A program made the translations under genes and the position numbers. A stretch of DNA of 64,000 bases from VXYL01 sp965208525 (GTDB taxonomy: Bacteria > Pseudomonadota > Gammaproteobacteria > Pseudomonadales > Azotimanducaceae). Below are positions 52,586 through 60,196 of the stretch, one piece after another. The notes beneath the pieces are model-generated. The model made no database searches and was not told the origin of the DNA. It saw only the letters and a program-made list of their open reading frames with translations. Location of the stretch: NCBI GenBank assembly GCA_965208525.1, contig OZ242340.1, positions 2,914,001 to 2,978,000 of the forward strand. Reading direction: 5' to 3'. Each line of letters starts with the position of its first letter. Positions within the stretch are counted from its first letter, which is position 1.

Positions 52586-52840
52586 TCAGTCCCGGTAGGC
52601 GTGGCCGCGGGTGGTTATGTGAAGCACTTCCAGCGAGTCGGCGTCGCGCATGACGACGCGCCAGTCGCCGACGCGCAGCCGGAGAAAGCGGTCGGCGCCG
52701 CGCAGGCGGCGCACGTTGCGGGCCTGGGACGCCGGATCGTCGGCGTAGGCGCGGATTCTCGCGCGGATGCGGTCGGCGAGGTTCTTCGGCATGCGGGCGA
52801 GCGTTCTCACGGCGGCGCGGCTGTAGGCGATCTCCTTCAC
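52586..52840 (-). CDS. RelE/ParE-superfamily toxin
   Basis: 84 residues from a GTG at 52840: VKEIAYSRAAVRTLARMPKN, IRARIRAYADDP, NVRRLRGADRFLRLRVGDWR, and HITTRGHAYRD. These are hallmark RelE segments, including the basic residues and the RVGDWRVV strand. It would cleave ribosome-bound mRNA. The promoter -10 lies only 6 nt before the GTG, so the message may be leaderless. Confidence 0.88.
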   Translation of the reverse strand: MKEIAYSRAAVRTLARMPKNLADRIRARIRAYADDPASQARNVRRLRGADRFLRLRVGDWRVVMRDADSLEVLHITTRGHAYRD

Positions 52841-52846
52841 GGTCGA

Positions 52847-52875
52847 AGTGTAGTTGTGCGCTACAGTCCCGTCAA
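52847..52875 (-). promoter_or_regulatory. promoter of the RelE/XRE operon
   Basis: -35 TTGACG (complement of 52870-52875), exactly 17 bp, then -10 TACACT (complement of 52847-52852), with the toxin GTG 6 nt beyond. It is the best sigma-70 match in this part of the window. Confidence 0.7.
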
Positions 52876-53699
52876 AGGCAACGGCGCGACCGGGTGGAGG
52901 CGGCGGCGACGTCGGCCCAGTCCGTGCGGTGCTGCGACGGCAGGTCGATCCGCACCTCGATGCCGGCATCCCGCGCGCGGCGCTCGAGCTGCTCGGCGGC
53001 CTGCAGGCCCGGACCGTCGAAGTCGGCGGCGACGGCGAGCCACGCGAGGCCGTCGGGGAGTTCGAGGTGCTTCATGCCGGCGCTGGACAGGGCCGCCCAG
53101 GTGGGCGTCCCGGTGAGCGCAGCGTAGGCGAGCGCCGTCTCGATTCCCTCGGCGACGGCGAGGACGCCGCCGTCCATGGCGGCGAGGCGGACCGACGCGC
53201 CCCGCGCCGGGCCGTAGGTGCGGCGCTGGCGACCGGGGATGGAGGTGGCGTGGAGGCCGCGCAGGGCGCCGCGGAGGGAGACGCGCGCGAGCATGCGGCG
53301 CCGCCGTCGGTCCCAGCGGAGTTCCTCCGACCACGGCGGCAGCAGCCCGCGCGAGCGCAGGTAGTCGTCGGCGGGCGTGTTGGTGAGGGACGAGGCGGAG
53401 GCCCAGGCGCCGGCGATCCAGCGCGGCGGCGAACCCGGGTTGCGTGGAACCGGCTGGATGCGGGCGTGCCGCGAATCCCGGCGCACCAGGATCCCGGCGG
53501 CGAGCAGGCCGTCGCGGACGGCGACCGGATCGCAGCCGGCGTGGCAGTGCCACAGCGGCGCGCGGTCGCCCTGGCGGATGGCGAGGGTCTCCGGCGAGCT
53601 GTCGTGGACCGGGCACGGCATGCGCAGTTCGGCGCCCTGGAGTACGGCTCCGGCGGCGCGCGCGGCGCGTTCGTCGAGGGTGTAGGGGGAGTCGCGCAC
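52872..53699 (-). CDS. zinc-finger TOPRIM (primase-like) protein
   Basis: 275 residues from a GTG 2 nt after the SLOG gene. CHC2-like zinc finger CPVHDSSPETLAI...WHCHAGCDP (Cys29, His32, Cys52, Cys56), a middle domain, and a TOPRIM core with VAEGIETALAY (Glu) and AVAADFDGPG (paired Asp). Proteins of this layout occur on phages and ICEs and are related to DnaG-type primases. Start could lie slightly elsewhere. Confidence 0.85.
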   Translation of the reverse strand: MRDSPYTLDERAARAAGAVLQGAELRMPCPVHDSSPETLAIRQGDRAPLWHCHAGCDPVAVRDGLLAAGILVRRDSRHARIQPVPRNPGSPPRWIAGAWASASSLTNTPADDYLRSRGLLPPWSEELRWDRRRRRMLARVSLRGALRGLHATSIPGRQRRTYGPARGASVRLAAMDGGVLAVAEGIETALAYAALTGTPTWAALSSAGMKHLELPDGLAWLAVAADFDGPGLQAAEQLERRARDAGIEVRIDLPSQHRTDWADVAAASTRSRRCL

Positions 53700-53701
53700 G
53701 G

Positions 53702-54496
53702 CTATCTCGGCAGTCCCGGAACCCGCCCGACGATCGCGTCGCGGACGATCGCGGGCACGGCGGCGAGCGCGGCGGCGTTGGGTTCGGGCGGCGTGCGTCG
53801 GGAGAGGTTGACGCACGGGATGTCGAGCGACGCGGCGGTCCTGAGGGTGTGGCCGGTGCCGCCCGCCTCGCGCCCCACCGGAAGACCGTTGGGGGTGTAG
53901 GCGATCACCGCGCGCACGGGCAGCGTCCCGCCGTCGTCGTCGAGGGCCCGGGCGAGGATCGAGACGTTGCGCACGAACAGCGCGCGGGCGCCGCGGCTGC
54001 ACCGCTGCCAGTACGGGTGGTGCTCCCGCGCGAGGTCGGCGTACGTGCGGCCTTCGAGGCGCTCCGTGGATGTCGGGTGCACGACGTCGATGTGGGTCTC
54101 GGGATCGCGCCCCGGCCGGTAGCCGTTGTAGCCTGGCCAGGGCGTGTGGACGGTGATCGGCGCGTCGGTGCGCAGCGCTCCGGTCTCGAACGCCTTGTCC
54201 GCGCCGTCCGCGCCCCCGGTGGACAGGGCCGTGCCGGCGTCGCCGAGGGTCTGGGCGATGTCGCTCATGGCGTCGAGGACGTCCGGCGGCGTGCGGCGCG
54301 AACCGACGCCGGCGTAGGCGAAGGATGCGGGCTGCGGCTCGCCGCCGTCGAGCAATTCGAAGAGCTGTGCGAGGACCTCGGGGTCGAAGTCGTCCAGGCG
54401 GACGTCCCCGGCGGCGAGGTCGCGGCACAGGGCCTCGAGCGTGCGGTTGGCGTGCTCCGCGGCCGGGCGTCGTTCGACGGAAAGTGGTTCGTTCAT
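53702..54496 (-). CDS. SLOG-domain (DprA/LOG-like) nucleotide-binding protein
   Basis: 264 residues, ribosome site AGGAGGAA. A Rossmann-like SLOG domain from residue 58: FAYAGVGSRRTPPDVLDAM (GSR 65-67), LSTGGADGADKAFETGA (TGGADGAD 93-100), then GYNGYRPG and PVRAVIAYTPNG. SLOG proteins bind NAD-derived or nucleotide ligands, as sensors in defence systems or, on phages, possibly as sponges. N-terminal 55 residues are a helical extension. Confidence 0.85.
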   Translation of the reverse strand: MNEPLSVERRPAAEHANRTLEALCRDLAAGDVRLDDFDPEVLAQLFELLDGGEPQPASFAYAGVGSRRTPPDVLDAMSDIAQTLGDAGTALSTGGADGADKAFETGALRTDAPITVHTPWPGYNGYRPGRDPETHIDVVHPTSTERLEGRTYADLAREHHPYWQRCSRGARALFVRNVSILARALDDDGGTLPVRAVIAYTPNGLPVGREAGGTGHTLRTAASLDIPCVNLSRRTPPEPNAAALAAVPAIVRDAIVGRVPGLPR

Positions 54497-54555
54497 TGGA
54501 TTCCTCCTGTGGGGTGGCGCTTTCCCGGTCGGGAGGTCCGCGCCGCAAGCCGCCG

Positions 54556-54637
54556 GTCAAGGCTGCCGCCGATGGGACGACTACGGCGGCGCTGGAACGG
54601 CCGGAGGGTCGGCGGCACCCGGAGGGCACGCCTTGAC
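54556..54637 (-). promoter_or_regulatory. structured leader B (GTCAAGGC family)
   Basis: Outer arms GTCAAGGC (54556-54563) and GCCTTGAC (54630-54637) are exact complements; a second perfect 9-bp pair lies just inside: TGCCGCCGA (54564-54572) with TCGGCGGCA (54609-54617). On the minus strand the first half reads GTCAAGGCGTGCCCTCCGGG. It lies 60 nt upstream of the SLOG gene. Confidence 0.65.
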
Positions 54638-54695
54638 GGGCGGCGGGCGCGGACCAGGCTCGGGGGAAGGCGCCCGCCCCGGGGAGCGGCTGGCG

Positions 54696-55112
54696 TCAGG
54701 CGTCGGGACGGCAGGCGATGGTCTGGCGCACCCGCACGCGGCGGTGCGGCGCTGTTGCGACGGGCTGCGGCCGGCGGCTGTACATGAAGCCGCTGTCCGC
54801 GATCTCGCCGTTTCCGAGCGCGACGAAGTGATGCCGCACGACGAGCACGAACGACTCGGCGAACGTGTCCTGCCCGTCGAGCCAGGCGGCGAGGGTCGGA
54901 CGCGCGGCGCGGGGATGCAGGGTGCGCTCGCAGTGCCAGCCGGCGAGCGTCATGGCGGCCATGAGCTCGTAGCCGTGCACGCCGTGGATCTGGGTGCGGC
55001 CGGTGACCTCGCGCAGCAGCGCCGCGCAGTCCTGGGTCGGCAGGCCGGTCACGGCGGCCATGGCGCTCGGGCCGCATTTGCCGGCGCGGCCGACGATGCG
55101 GTGCAGCTTCAT
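54696..55112 (-). CDS. papain-like-triad protein (C39-like), hypothetical
   Basis: 138 residues from the ATG at 55112. The pattern GKCGPSAMAAVTG (Cys13), VVRHHFVALGNG (His94/95) and EIADSGFM (Asp106) resembles the Cys-His-Asp arrangement of C39/NlpC-type peptidase folds, at about the right spacing. No signal peptide, so it would act in the cytoplasm, perhaps as a host-directed protease or transglutaminase-like effector. Family identity is not established. Confidence 0.65.
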   Translation of the reverse strand: MKLHRIVGRAGKCGPSAMAAVTGLPTQDCAALLREVTGRTQIHGVHGYELMAAMTLAGWHCERTLHPRAARPTLAAWLDGQDTFAESFVLVVRHHFVALGNGEIADSGFMYSRRPQPVATAPHRRVRVRQTIACRPDA

Positions 55113-55801
55113 GGCGCCGGCTCCCGGTCGGCGGCGGCCGCGAGCGCGTTCAGGGCGGCGCCGAGGGGCGTGTCGAGCGCGTAGCCGAGCCGCACGCTCT
55201 CGGTCACGGCGGCGGCGACGTCGCGGTCGATCCGGAACAGGTACCGGATCGTGTCGGCGAACAGGCGCGGATGGCGGTCGGCGAAGCGGTGCAGGGACGC
55301 GGTGGCGGCGGGAAGTCGCCCGTCCTCGCGCAGGCGCTCGCAGGCGGACTCCATCGCGTGGTCGTAGCCGTACCCGTAGCCCTCCTCCTGGGCGGCGTCG
55401 AGTTGCGAGGCGATCAGCGCGTGCGGGAGCTCGATCACGTCGTAGTCCGTGCGCGGCGCGTCGCGCGGGCGCGGGATGGGAGACGCCGCGGCGAGGAGGT
55501 CGCGGTCGGCCTCGGCGGCGCCGCGCACGGGATGCAGGGACAGCACGATCGGGGGGCGGTCGCGCGGCGGCCAGGTGGATGCGACCACGCCGAAGGAGCG
55601 CTGGTCCTCGAGCACGGGCGGCATGACGTGCCCGGACGGGCGGTGCGGGCATTGCCGCCAGGGGCACGTGTCGGCGTCGGTGCGCTCGGCGGGCCGGGCG
55701 AGGTCGGCGCGGTCGAGTCGGCGCGTCACGCGTCCGCGGCGCTGCGAGACGCAGGTCTGGCCGCACAGGTGGCACGGGGCGGGGAGCTGGATGCGGGTCA
55801 T
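55109..55801 (-). CDS. hypothetical protein with N-terminal Cys motifs
   Basis: 230 residues with a good ribosome site. CHLCGQTCVS (about 11-20) and CPWRQCPHRPSGHV (about 48-61) could bind zinc. Then VVASTWPPRDRPPIVLSLHP and a helical C-terminal half. Overlaps the next gene (ATGA). No known family. Confidence 0.65.
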   Translation of the reverse strand: MTRIQLPAPCHLCGQTCVSQRRGRVTRRLDRADLARPAERTDADTCPWRQCPHRPSGHVMPPVLEDQRSFGVVASTWPPRDRPPIVLSLHPVRGAAEADRDLLAAASPIPRPRDAPRTDYDVIELPHALIASQLDAAQEEGYGYGYDHAMESACERLREDGRLPAATASLHRFADRHPRLFADTIRYLFRIDRDVAAAVTESVRLGYALDTPLGAALNALAAAADREPAP

Positions 55802-55820
55802 GGGGGTTCCTCCGTTGGGA

Positions 55821-56480
55821 TCAGCGGTCGGTGGCGTCGGGAAGCTGCGCTGCGTAGCGTTCCAGGCGGCGCAGGAGCTCGAGCGGGACGCAGGACGGGG
55901 CGCCGTCGGCGTCGTGTCGCCAGCCGCTCCGTCTGTGGCAGACCGCGCGGTCGCAGCGGCCGGCGCGCGTGAGGTCGCACCGTTCGCGCAGCCAGTCGGC
56001 GTGCTGCGCGTCCATGGCCGGTCCGGCGCGGCGGCGGATGTCGTCGCGGATGCGCATGGGGGTGCGGCCGAGCTGGTTGCGGCCGCGGCCGCCGCAGACG
56101 CCCCAGTAGACGTCGCCCCAGGTGTTGCCCTCGACGAGCTCGGCGTCGCCGGTGGCGAGGAGGGCGTCGCGGAGCTCCGGGACGGCGAACTTCGCCACGA
56201 GGATCGAGTGCATGACGTCGTCCTTGATCCGCTCCCACTCGCAGCGCAGGTCGGCGCGGCGGCCGAGGCGCTTGGCCTCGCCGGGGGAGGAAGCGTTGCG
56301 GATGCGCTCGCGCTCCCCCTCGTCGCGGGACTTGGCGCTCTGGAACGCGTGCTCCGACGTCGCATACGAGCGGCCGCGCCACTCGAACGGGTGGCGGTGG
56401 AAGTTGGACAGGAAGGCGTGCTCGCCGCGGAAGCGGTCGATGCGTGCGGGCGCCGGGTCGGCGGCTCTGGTCGGGTTCAT
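55821..56480 (-). CDS. NADAR-domain (YbiA-like, DUF1768) protein
   Basis: 219 residues from the ATG at 56480 (ribosome site CGGAGGAG). Motifs in order: FRGEHAFLSNF (17-27), TSEHAFQSAKS (41-51, Glu43), GEAKRLGRR, then VEGNTWGDVYWGVCGGRGRN (117-136), the family signature. NADAR proteins act on ADP-ribose-linked or riboflavin-related N-glycosidic substrates, and in phages can counter ADP-ribosylation-based defence. A C-terminal Cys-rich stretch (CDLTRAGRCDRAVC) is extra. Confidence 0.9.
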   Translation of the reverse strand: MNPTRAADPAPARIDRFRGEHAFLSNFHRHPFEWRGRSYATSEHAFQSAKSRDEGERERIRNASSPGEAKRLGRRADLRCEWERIKDDVMHSILVAKFAVPELRDALLATGDAELVEGNTWGDVYWGVCGGRGRNQLGRTPMRIRDDIRRRAGPAMDAQHADWLRERCDLTRAGRCDRAVCHRRSGWRHDADGAPSCVPLELLRRLERYAAQLPDATDR

Positions 56481-56544
56481 GGAATCTCCTCCGTGGTGGG
56501 GCCGAAGCCCGTTGCCCTCGCCGGGCCGCGGTCGGGCCCGGGCG

Positions 56545-56603
56545 GTCAAGGCCGACGCCGGCCGCGAAGCGGACGGGCGTCGCCCGGAGGGGCCCGCCTT
56601 GAC
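56545..56603 (-). promoter_or_regulatory. structured leader C (GTCAAGGC family)
   Basis: Outer arms GTCAAGGC (56545-56552) and GCCTTGAC (56596-56603) are exact complements, with inner CGACGCC (56553-56559) and GGCGTCG (56576-56582) extending the stem. Minus-strand 5' half reads GTCAAGGCGGGCCCCTCCGG. It lies 65 nt upstream of the NADAR gene. Confidence 0.65.
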
Positions 56604-56777
56604 GGCGCGGGCGGCCGCGGCAGGCTGCCGGGCGGGATTCGGTCTGCGCGGTCCTCGGCCGGGCAGGAACGCTAGCGCTCGCCTCGACGGCTGCCCCCGC
56701 CGGTGGACGGGGCCCGGGAAACCGGTTTGAATCGGCGCCTTTGCGCCGGGCGCGCGGCTATGGAAAGGAGGACGGAA

Positions 56778-57050
56778 ATGAACAAAACGGAGCTGGTGGA
56801 GGCCGTGGCGACGGATGCGGGTATCGGCAGGTCGGCGGCGGCAGCAGCGGTGGATGCCGTGCTGGAGGCCGTGTCGTCGAGCCTGGCGGCCGGCGAGCCG
56901 GTGACGGTGCCCGGGTTCGGGACGTTCGAGGTGCGCGAGCGCGCCGCGCGGACCGGCCGCAATCCGCGCACCGGCGAGGCGATCGAGATCGCGGCGGCGC
57001 GCGTGCCCGCGTTCCGCGCCGGCAAGGGCCTGCGCGAACGCGTGAACTGA
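56778..57050 (+). CDS. HU-family DNA-binding protein
   Basis: 90 residues, preceded by AAAGGAGGACGG. Complete HU fold: MNKTELVEAVATDAGIGRSA, VTVPGFGTFEVRERAART and GRNPRTGEAIEIAAARVPAF, GKGLRERVN. It would bend and compact DNA of the element. A CGGCGC-CTTT-GCGCCG hairpin lies in its leader. It is the only plus-strand gene between 49.3 and 64 kb. Confidence 0.95.
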   Translation: MNKTELVEAVATDAGIGRSAAAAAVDAVLEAVSSSLAAGEPVTVPGFGTFEVRERAARTGRNPRTGEAIEIAAARVPAFRAGKGLRERVN

Positions 57051-57062
57051 GCGGGCAGGCGG

Positions 57063-57305
57063 CTACGAGGCGGCGCGGCGCAGCGAGGACCGGACCCGCT
57101 CGGGCACGCTGATCGGAACGAAGGCGGCGGCGGAGAAGAGGTAGTCCTCGCCGCTCTCGTCGACGACGCGGAGGTCTCCGGCAGCCGCGGCGTCGTCGTC
57201 GGGGAGGGTCCGGTAGATCTTGTGCAGTTCGAGAGAGACCGGATAGTCGGCGTTGTCGACGCAGACGACGTATTCGGCTTGGCTCGCGGTTGTCGGTTCG
57301 GTCAT
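57063..57305 (-). CDS. small conserved-type protein, second of an overlapping pair
   Basis: 80 residues: AEYVVCVDNADYPVSLELHK, LRVVDESGEDYLFSAAAFVP, VPERVRSSL. This sequence style is widespread in bacteria next to a partner like the gene upstream, and I recall it as a recurring uncharacterised pair. ATGA overlap with the partner indicates co-translation. Function unknown. Confidence 0.75.
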   Translation of the reverse strand: MTEPTTASQAEYVVCVDNADYPVSLELHKIYRTLPDDDAAAAGDLRVVDESGEDYLFSAAAFVPISVPERVRSSLRRAAS

Positions 57306-57478
57306 GGTCGGTCCAGGTAGCGTTTGCGCTTGATTTCCTTGCGCCCGATGCGGTGCGCTTCGTACCAGTGCAGTTCGGCCAGGCGGATGTCGCCGCTGTC
57401 CAGTTGTATGCGGGCGGTCCCTTTTTGCTTGCGCCAGTTGCCGGGACCGTAGGAGGCGCCGCAGCCTCGGAAGCTCAC
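57302..57478 (-). CDS. 58-residue conserved-type protein, first of an overlapping pair
   Basis: From a GTG at 57478, with a stop overlapping the downstream ATG. It reads MSFRGCGASYGPGNW, KGTARIQLDSGDIRLAELHW, YEAHRIGRKEIKRKRYL. The HWYEAHxIGRKE block followed by a KRKRYL end is one I recognise from many genomes beside a YVVCVDN-type gene. Too short for most gene callers. Whether the pair is a toxin-antitoxin module is not established. Confidence 0.65.
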   Translation of the reverse strand: MSFRGCGASYGPGNWRKQKGTARIQLDSGDIRLAELHWYEAHRIGRKEIKRKRYLDRP

Positions 57479-57639
57479 GGATGCCCGCGCCTTGGGCGAT
57501 GGTCTCCGCGTGCGAAATGCGCCCGAGGATGCGGAAGTTCACGGTCGTCTCGCACGCCGCCTCGGCCTGCGGCGGAGGGGTGCAGATGGCGCGGGGTGCG
57601 TCAAGACGGAGCGTCGCGCGGGCGGTGGTATGCCGGGCG

Positions 57640-58125
57640 TCATGGGACCGGAGGGATGTCCGAAGGGTCGCGGGATGCGGTCGGCAGCAGCAGGCCGATC
57701 GCGTCGGGGCCGAACTCCAGGGCGAACTCGGGCGAGCGCGCGGCGAGCGCGGCGTCCACCCACTCGAGCGGCACGGCCTCGGCGAAGTCGTCGCCGCCCA
57801 CCGCGGCGCGGGCCCGGTCCCAGACGGCCATGCGGTCGTCGCGGGTGGGATCGAAGCCGACGGCGTAGGCGACGGGCGGCCGGGTCGGGGGCTCGCCGCA
57901 CTGCGGTTCGGGATGGATGCCGGGGGACATCAGGTAGATGCCCTCGTCCTTGACGAGCCACAGGCACGGCGGCGCGAGGCGCTCCTCGCCGGGCTGGTGG
58001 GTGGCGCAGCGCGCCTCGCCGTAGATCTCGGCGCGCTGGGCCATGGTCATGCGGCGGGCGGGGGCTTCGCGCGCGTGGCGGGCGAGGCCGGCGACCTGTT
58101 CCATGTCGAAGAGGAGGCGGGTCAT
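57640..58125 (-). CDS. DUF3085 family protein
   Basis: 161 residues from the ATG at 58125, overlapping the previous stop by 4 nt. LLFDMEQVAGLARHA, then LAPPCLWLVKDEGIYLMSPG and VAYAVGFDP are typical of DUF3085, an uncharacterised family of plasmids and ICEs. No catalytic motif is obvious. Confidence 0.8.
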   Translation of the reverse strand: MTRLLFDMEQVAGLARHAREAPARRMTMAQRAEIYGEARCATHQPGEERLAPPCLWLVKDEGIYLMSPGIHPEPQCGEPPTRPPVAYAVGFDPTRDDRMAVWDRARAAVGGDDFAEAVPLEWVDAALAARSPEFALEFGPDAIGLLLPTASRDPSDIPPVP

Positions 58126-58850
58126 GGCGCGATGCAGGCCGATGCGTGCGCGAGGTCGGCGGCGCAGTCCCAGCCGTCGCGCCAGGCGTCGGCGCGGCAT
58201 TCGTCGCGGGTGGCGGTCCGCTCGGGGTCGAACGGGCGGGTGCGCGGCGGCGGGCGGTGCTCGTCGACGATGGCGAAGGCGCGACGCCGTCCCGCGAGCC
58301 CCTGGTTCCACAGGCGTGTGAAAGCAGGACCGAGGGACTCGCCGTCGGCGGGGCAGGCGCGGAGGTGGCGCAGGATGCCAAGCGCCTCGCGGCGGACGCG
58401 ATTCGCCTCGGCGAGCTCGGAGCGGGCCTCGATCGCGCGGTTGCGGGTGGCGTCGCAGTCGCGCTCGAGTTCGGCGAGGAGTTCCGCCATGCGGTCGGCG
58501 GCGCGGGCGGCCGTCACCGGATCGTCGTAGGCGTCCGGATCGAGGTAGTGGCAGTCGGTGTCGTTCGATTCGACCAGCGCGTAGTAGGTCGCGGGCGGGT
58601 CGTCGTCCTCGTCGTGCGGCTCGTCGGCGTAGGCGTACACGAACCCGGTGAGGACCTCGAACTGGCCTTCGTCGGCGTACCAGCCGCTGTGGCGCGCGCG
58701 GCTGATCCGGTCGTGCCGGTCGAAACGCAGCGCCCTGGCGGGTTTGATGTGCGAGGGATCGACGAGGTGCGCCGTGATGCCGCAGGACAGCAGGCGGGCC
58801 TCGGGCAGTTCGTGGAACGCCTCGGCGACGGGCGTGAGCGTGGCTTGCAT
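58122..58850 (-). CDS. hypothetical protein
   Basis: 242 residues from the ATG at 58850. Acidic N-terminal half with FEVLTGFVYAYADEPHDEDD, TYYALVESNDTDCHYLDPDA, and a central helix rich in Glu/Arg (MAELLAELERDCDATRN). No family recognised. Lies in a run with the DUF3085 gene; the start is 34 nt after the upstream gene's stop. Confidence 0.7.
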   Translation of the reverse strand: MQATLTPVAEAFHELPEARLLSCGITAHLVDPSHIKPARALRFDRHDRISRARHSGWYADEGQFEVLTGFVYAYADEPHDEDDDPPATYYALVESNDTDCHYLDPDAYDDPVTAARAADRMAELLAELERDCDATRNRAIEARSELAEANRVRREALGILRHLRACPADGESLGPAFTRLWNQGLAGRRRAFAIVDEHRPPPRTRPFDPERTATRDECRADAWRDGWDCAADLAHASACIAP

Positions 58851-58884
58851 GGTTCTGTCTCCCTGTGGGTTTGTGCAGGCGGCG

Positions 58885-60087
58885 TCAGGCGGCCTTCGGC
58901 ACGCGCGTGGGCCGCTTGAAGAACGCGAACGCGGGGTTGTCGCGGGACGGCTCGACATCGGCGCGGAATGCGACCGCGTCGCCCTCCTTCGCCTCGTAGA
59001 GGAACCGGGGCTGCGTGCCCCAGAACTTCCGGCCGTGCTCGTCCTGCACGGTCATGACTTCGCGAATGAAGTTGCGGTAGTCCTTGATGTCGAGCTTGAC
59101 GATGCGGCCTTCCACGACCTGGCGGCCGGGCTCGATGGGCGGCGCGGCCGCGGCGGCCTCGCGCTCGCGCTCCTTCGCGCGGCGGCGGATGTCGAGCGTG
59201 ATCGCGCTGCACCAGAGCGCCCGGTCGCGCACGTGGACGGCGGCGGCCCCGGCGAGGGCCTTGAGCTTGACGAGGTACTCGCTGTCCGCGGGGGCGGCGC
59301 GCACCAGTTCGACGGCGCGGCGCGCGGTGGCGCGGTGCTCTTCGGTGGGCGCGCAGGCGGCGCGCTCGGCGTGCCACAGCGCCGCGAGCTTCGGGTGCGG
59401 GCGGTTCATGAGGAACGCGAGGCGGGACGCCGTCGCCGTGTGCTCGTCGTCCGCCTTGGCGACGGAGCGCCAGCCGTAGCGGGCGACGATGGCGGCGGTC
59501 CAGGCGAGCTCCTCCGCGGCGTCGAGGTAGCCGCCGCCGTAGTCCGGGGAGCCGGGGTCGCGGAACAGGTGGCGGGCGGCGATCTCGTCCGGCACGAGGG
59601 CGTCGAACAGCGCGGCGATCCGCTGCGGATCGGGATGGTCGAGGAACGCCTTGAGGCACGAGCGGCCGACCAGAACGTGGCGGCCGTCGGCGTGCGCGAG
59701 CAGGAACACGGCGCGGCGGTCGCGGACGGTGTTGCAGTGCTCGCAGACGGGATCGCCGAGGGTCCAGTACCGGCGCGGCAGCTCGACGCCTGGGACCGAG
59801 TGCGGGATCGTCGCGGCCATGCCGAGCGGGTCGATGTCGTAGCGCGCGGCCAGCGACCAGCCGGCGGCGCGGGGCGGGCGCACGAGGATCGTCACCCACT
59901 GCAGCAGGTCGCCGTCGCGGACGATCTGCGGGCGCGGCTCGATCCGGTAGTGGAGCGCGCAGTCGACCCCGGCCTTGCGGGCGCGTTCCACGAGACCGCT
60001 GGCGTGGCGCACCAGCGCGGGGACGTTGTCCGCCGGGATCAGGTAGCTGGCGCCGCAGATGGGCGCGTCGTCGGTTCGGGGCTGCAT
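58885..60087 (-). CDS. hypothetical protein with Cys-x2-Cys segment
   Basis: 400 residues from the ATG at 60087, with GGAGGAAG upstream. Segment CEHCNTVRDRRAVFLLAHAD, VGRSCLKAFLDHPDPQRIAA and a C-terminal beta-rich part (VVEGRIVKLDIKDY, FWGTQPRFLYEAKEGDAVAF). Similar large hypothetical proteins are found on phages and ICEs. No enzymatic motif identified. Preceded by leader D. Confidence 0.75.
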   Translation of the reverse strand: MQPRTDDAPICGASYLIPADNVPALVRHASGLVERARKAGVDCALHYRIEPRPQIVRDGDLLQWVTILVRPPRAAGWSLAARYDIDPLGMAATIPHSVPGVELPRRYWTLGDPVCEHCNTVRDRRAVFLLAHADGRHVLVGRSCLKAFLDHPDPQRIAALFDALVPDEIAARHLFRDPGSPDYGGGYLDAAEELAWTAAIVARYGWRSVAKADDEHTATASRLAFLMNRPHPKLAALWHAERAACAPTEEHRATARRAVELVRAAPADSEYLVKLKALAGAAAVHVRDRALWCSAITLDIRRRAKEREREAAAAAPPIEPGRQVVEGRIVKLDIKDYRNFIREVMTVQDEHGRKFWGTQPRFLYEAKEGDAVAFRADVEPSRDNPAFAFFKRPTRVPKAA

Positions 60088-60151
60088 GGTGTTGTCTTCC
60101 TCCATTGGGCGGACCGGTCGCGCGCCGGGCGGGCGCGGCCGCCGCGAAGCG

Positions 60152-60196
60152 GTCACGGCCGGCGCGTCAGCGCCGCCCGCAGGGCCTGGCCTTGAC
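60152..60196 (-). promoter_or_regulatory. structured leader D (GTCAAGGC family)
   Basis: Arms GTCACGGC (60152-60159) and GCCTTGAC (60189-60196) pair with one mismatch; CGGCGC-GTCA-GCGCCG (60160-60175) forms the inner hairpin. The minus strand begins GTCAAGGCCAGGCCCTGCGG, matching leader A at the same positions. It lies 65 nt upstream of the 400-residue protein gene and overlaps the end of the 126-codon gene before it. Confidence 0.6.
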
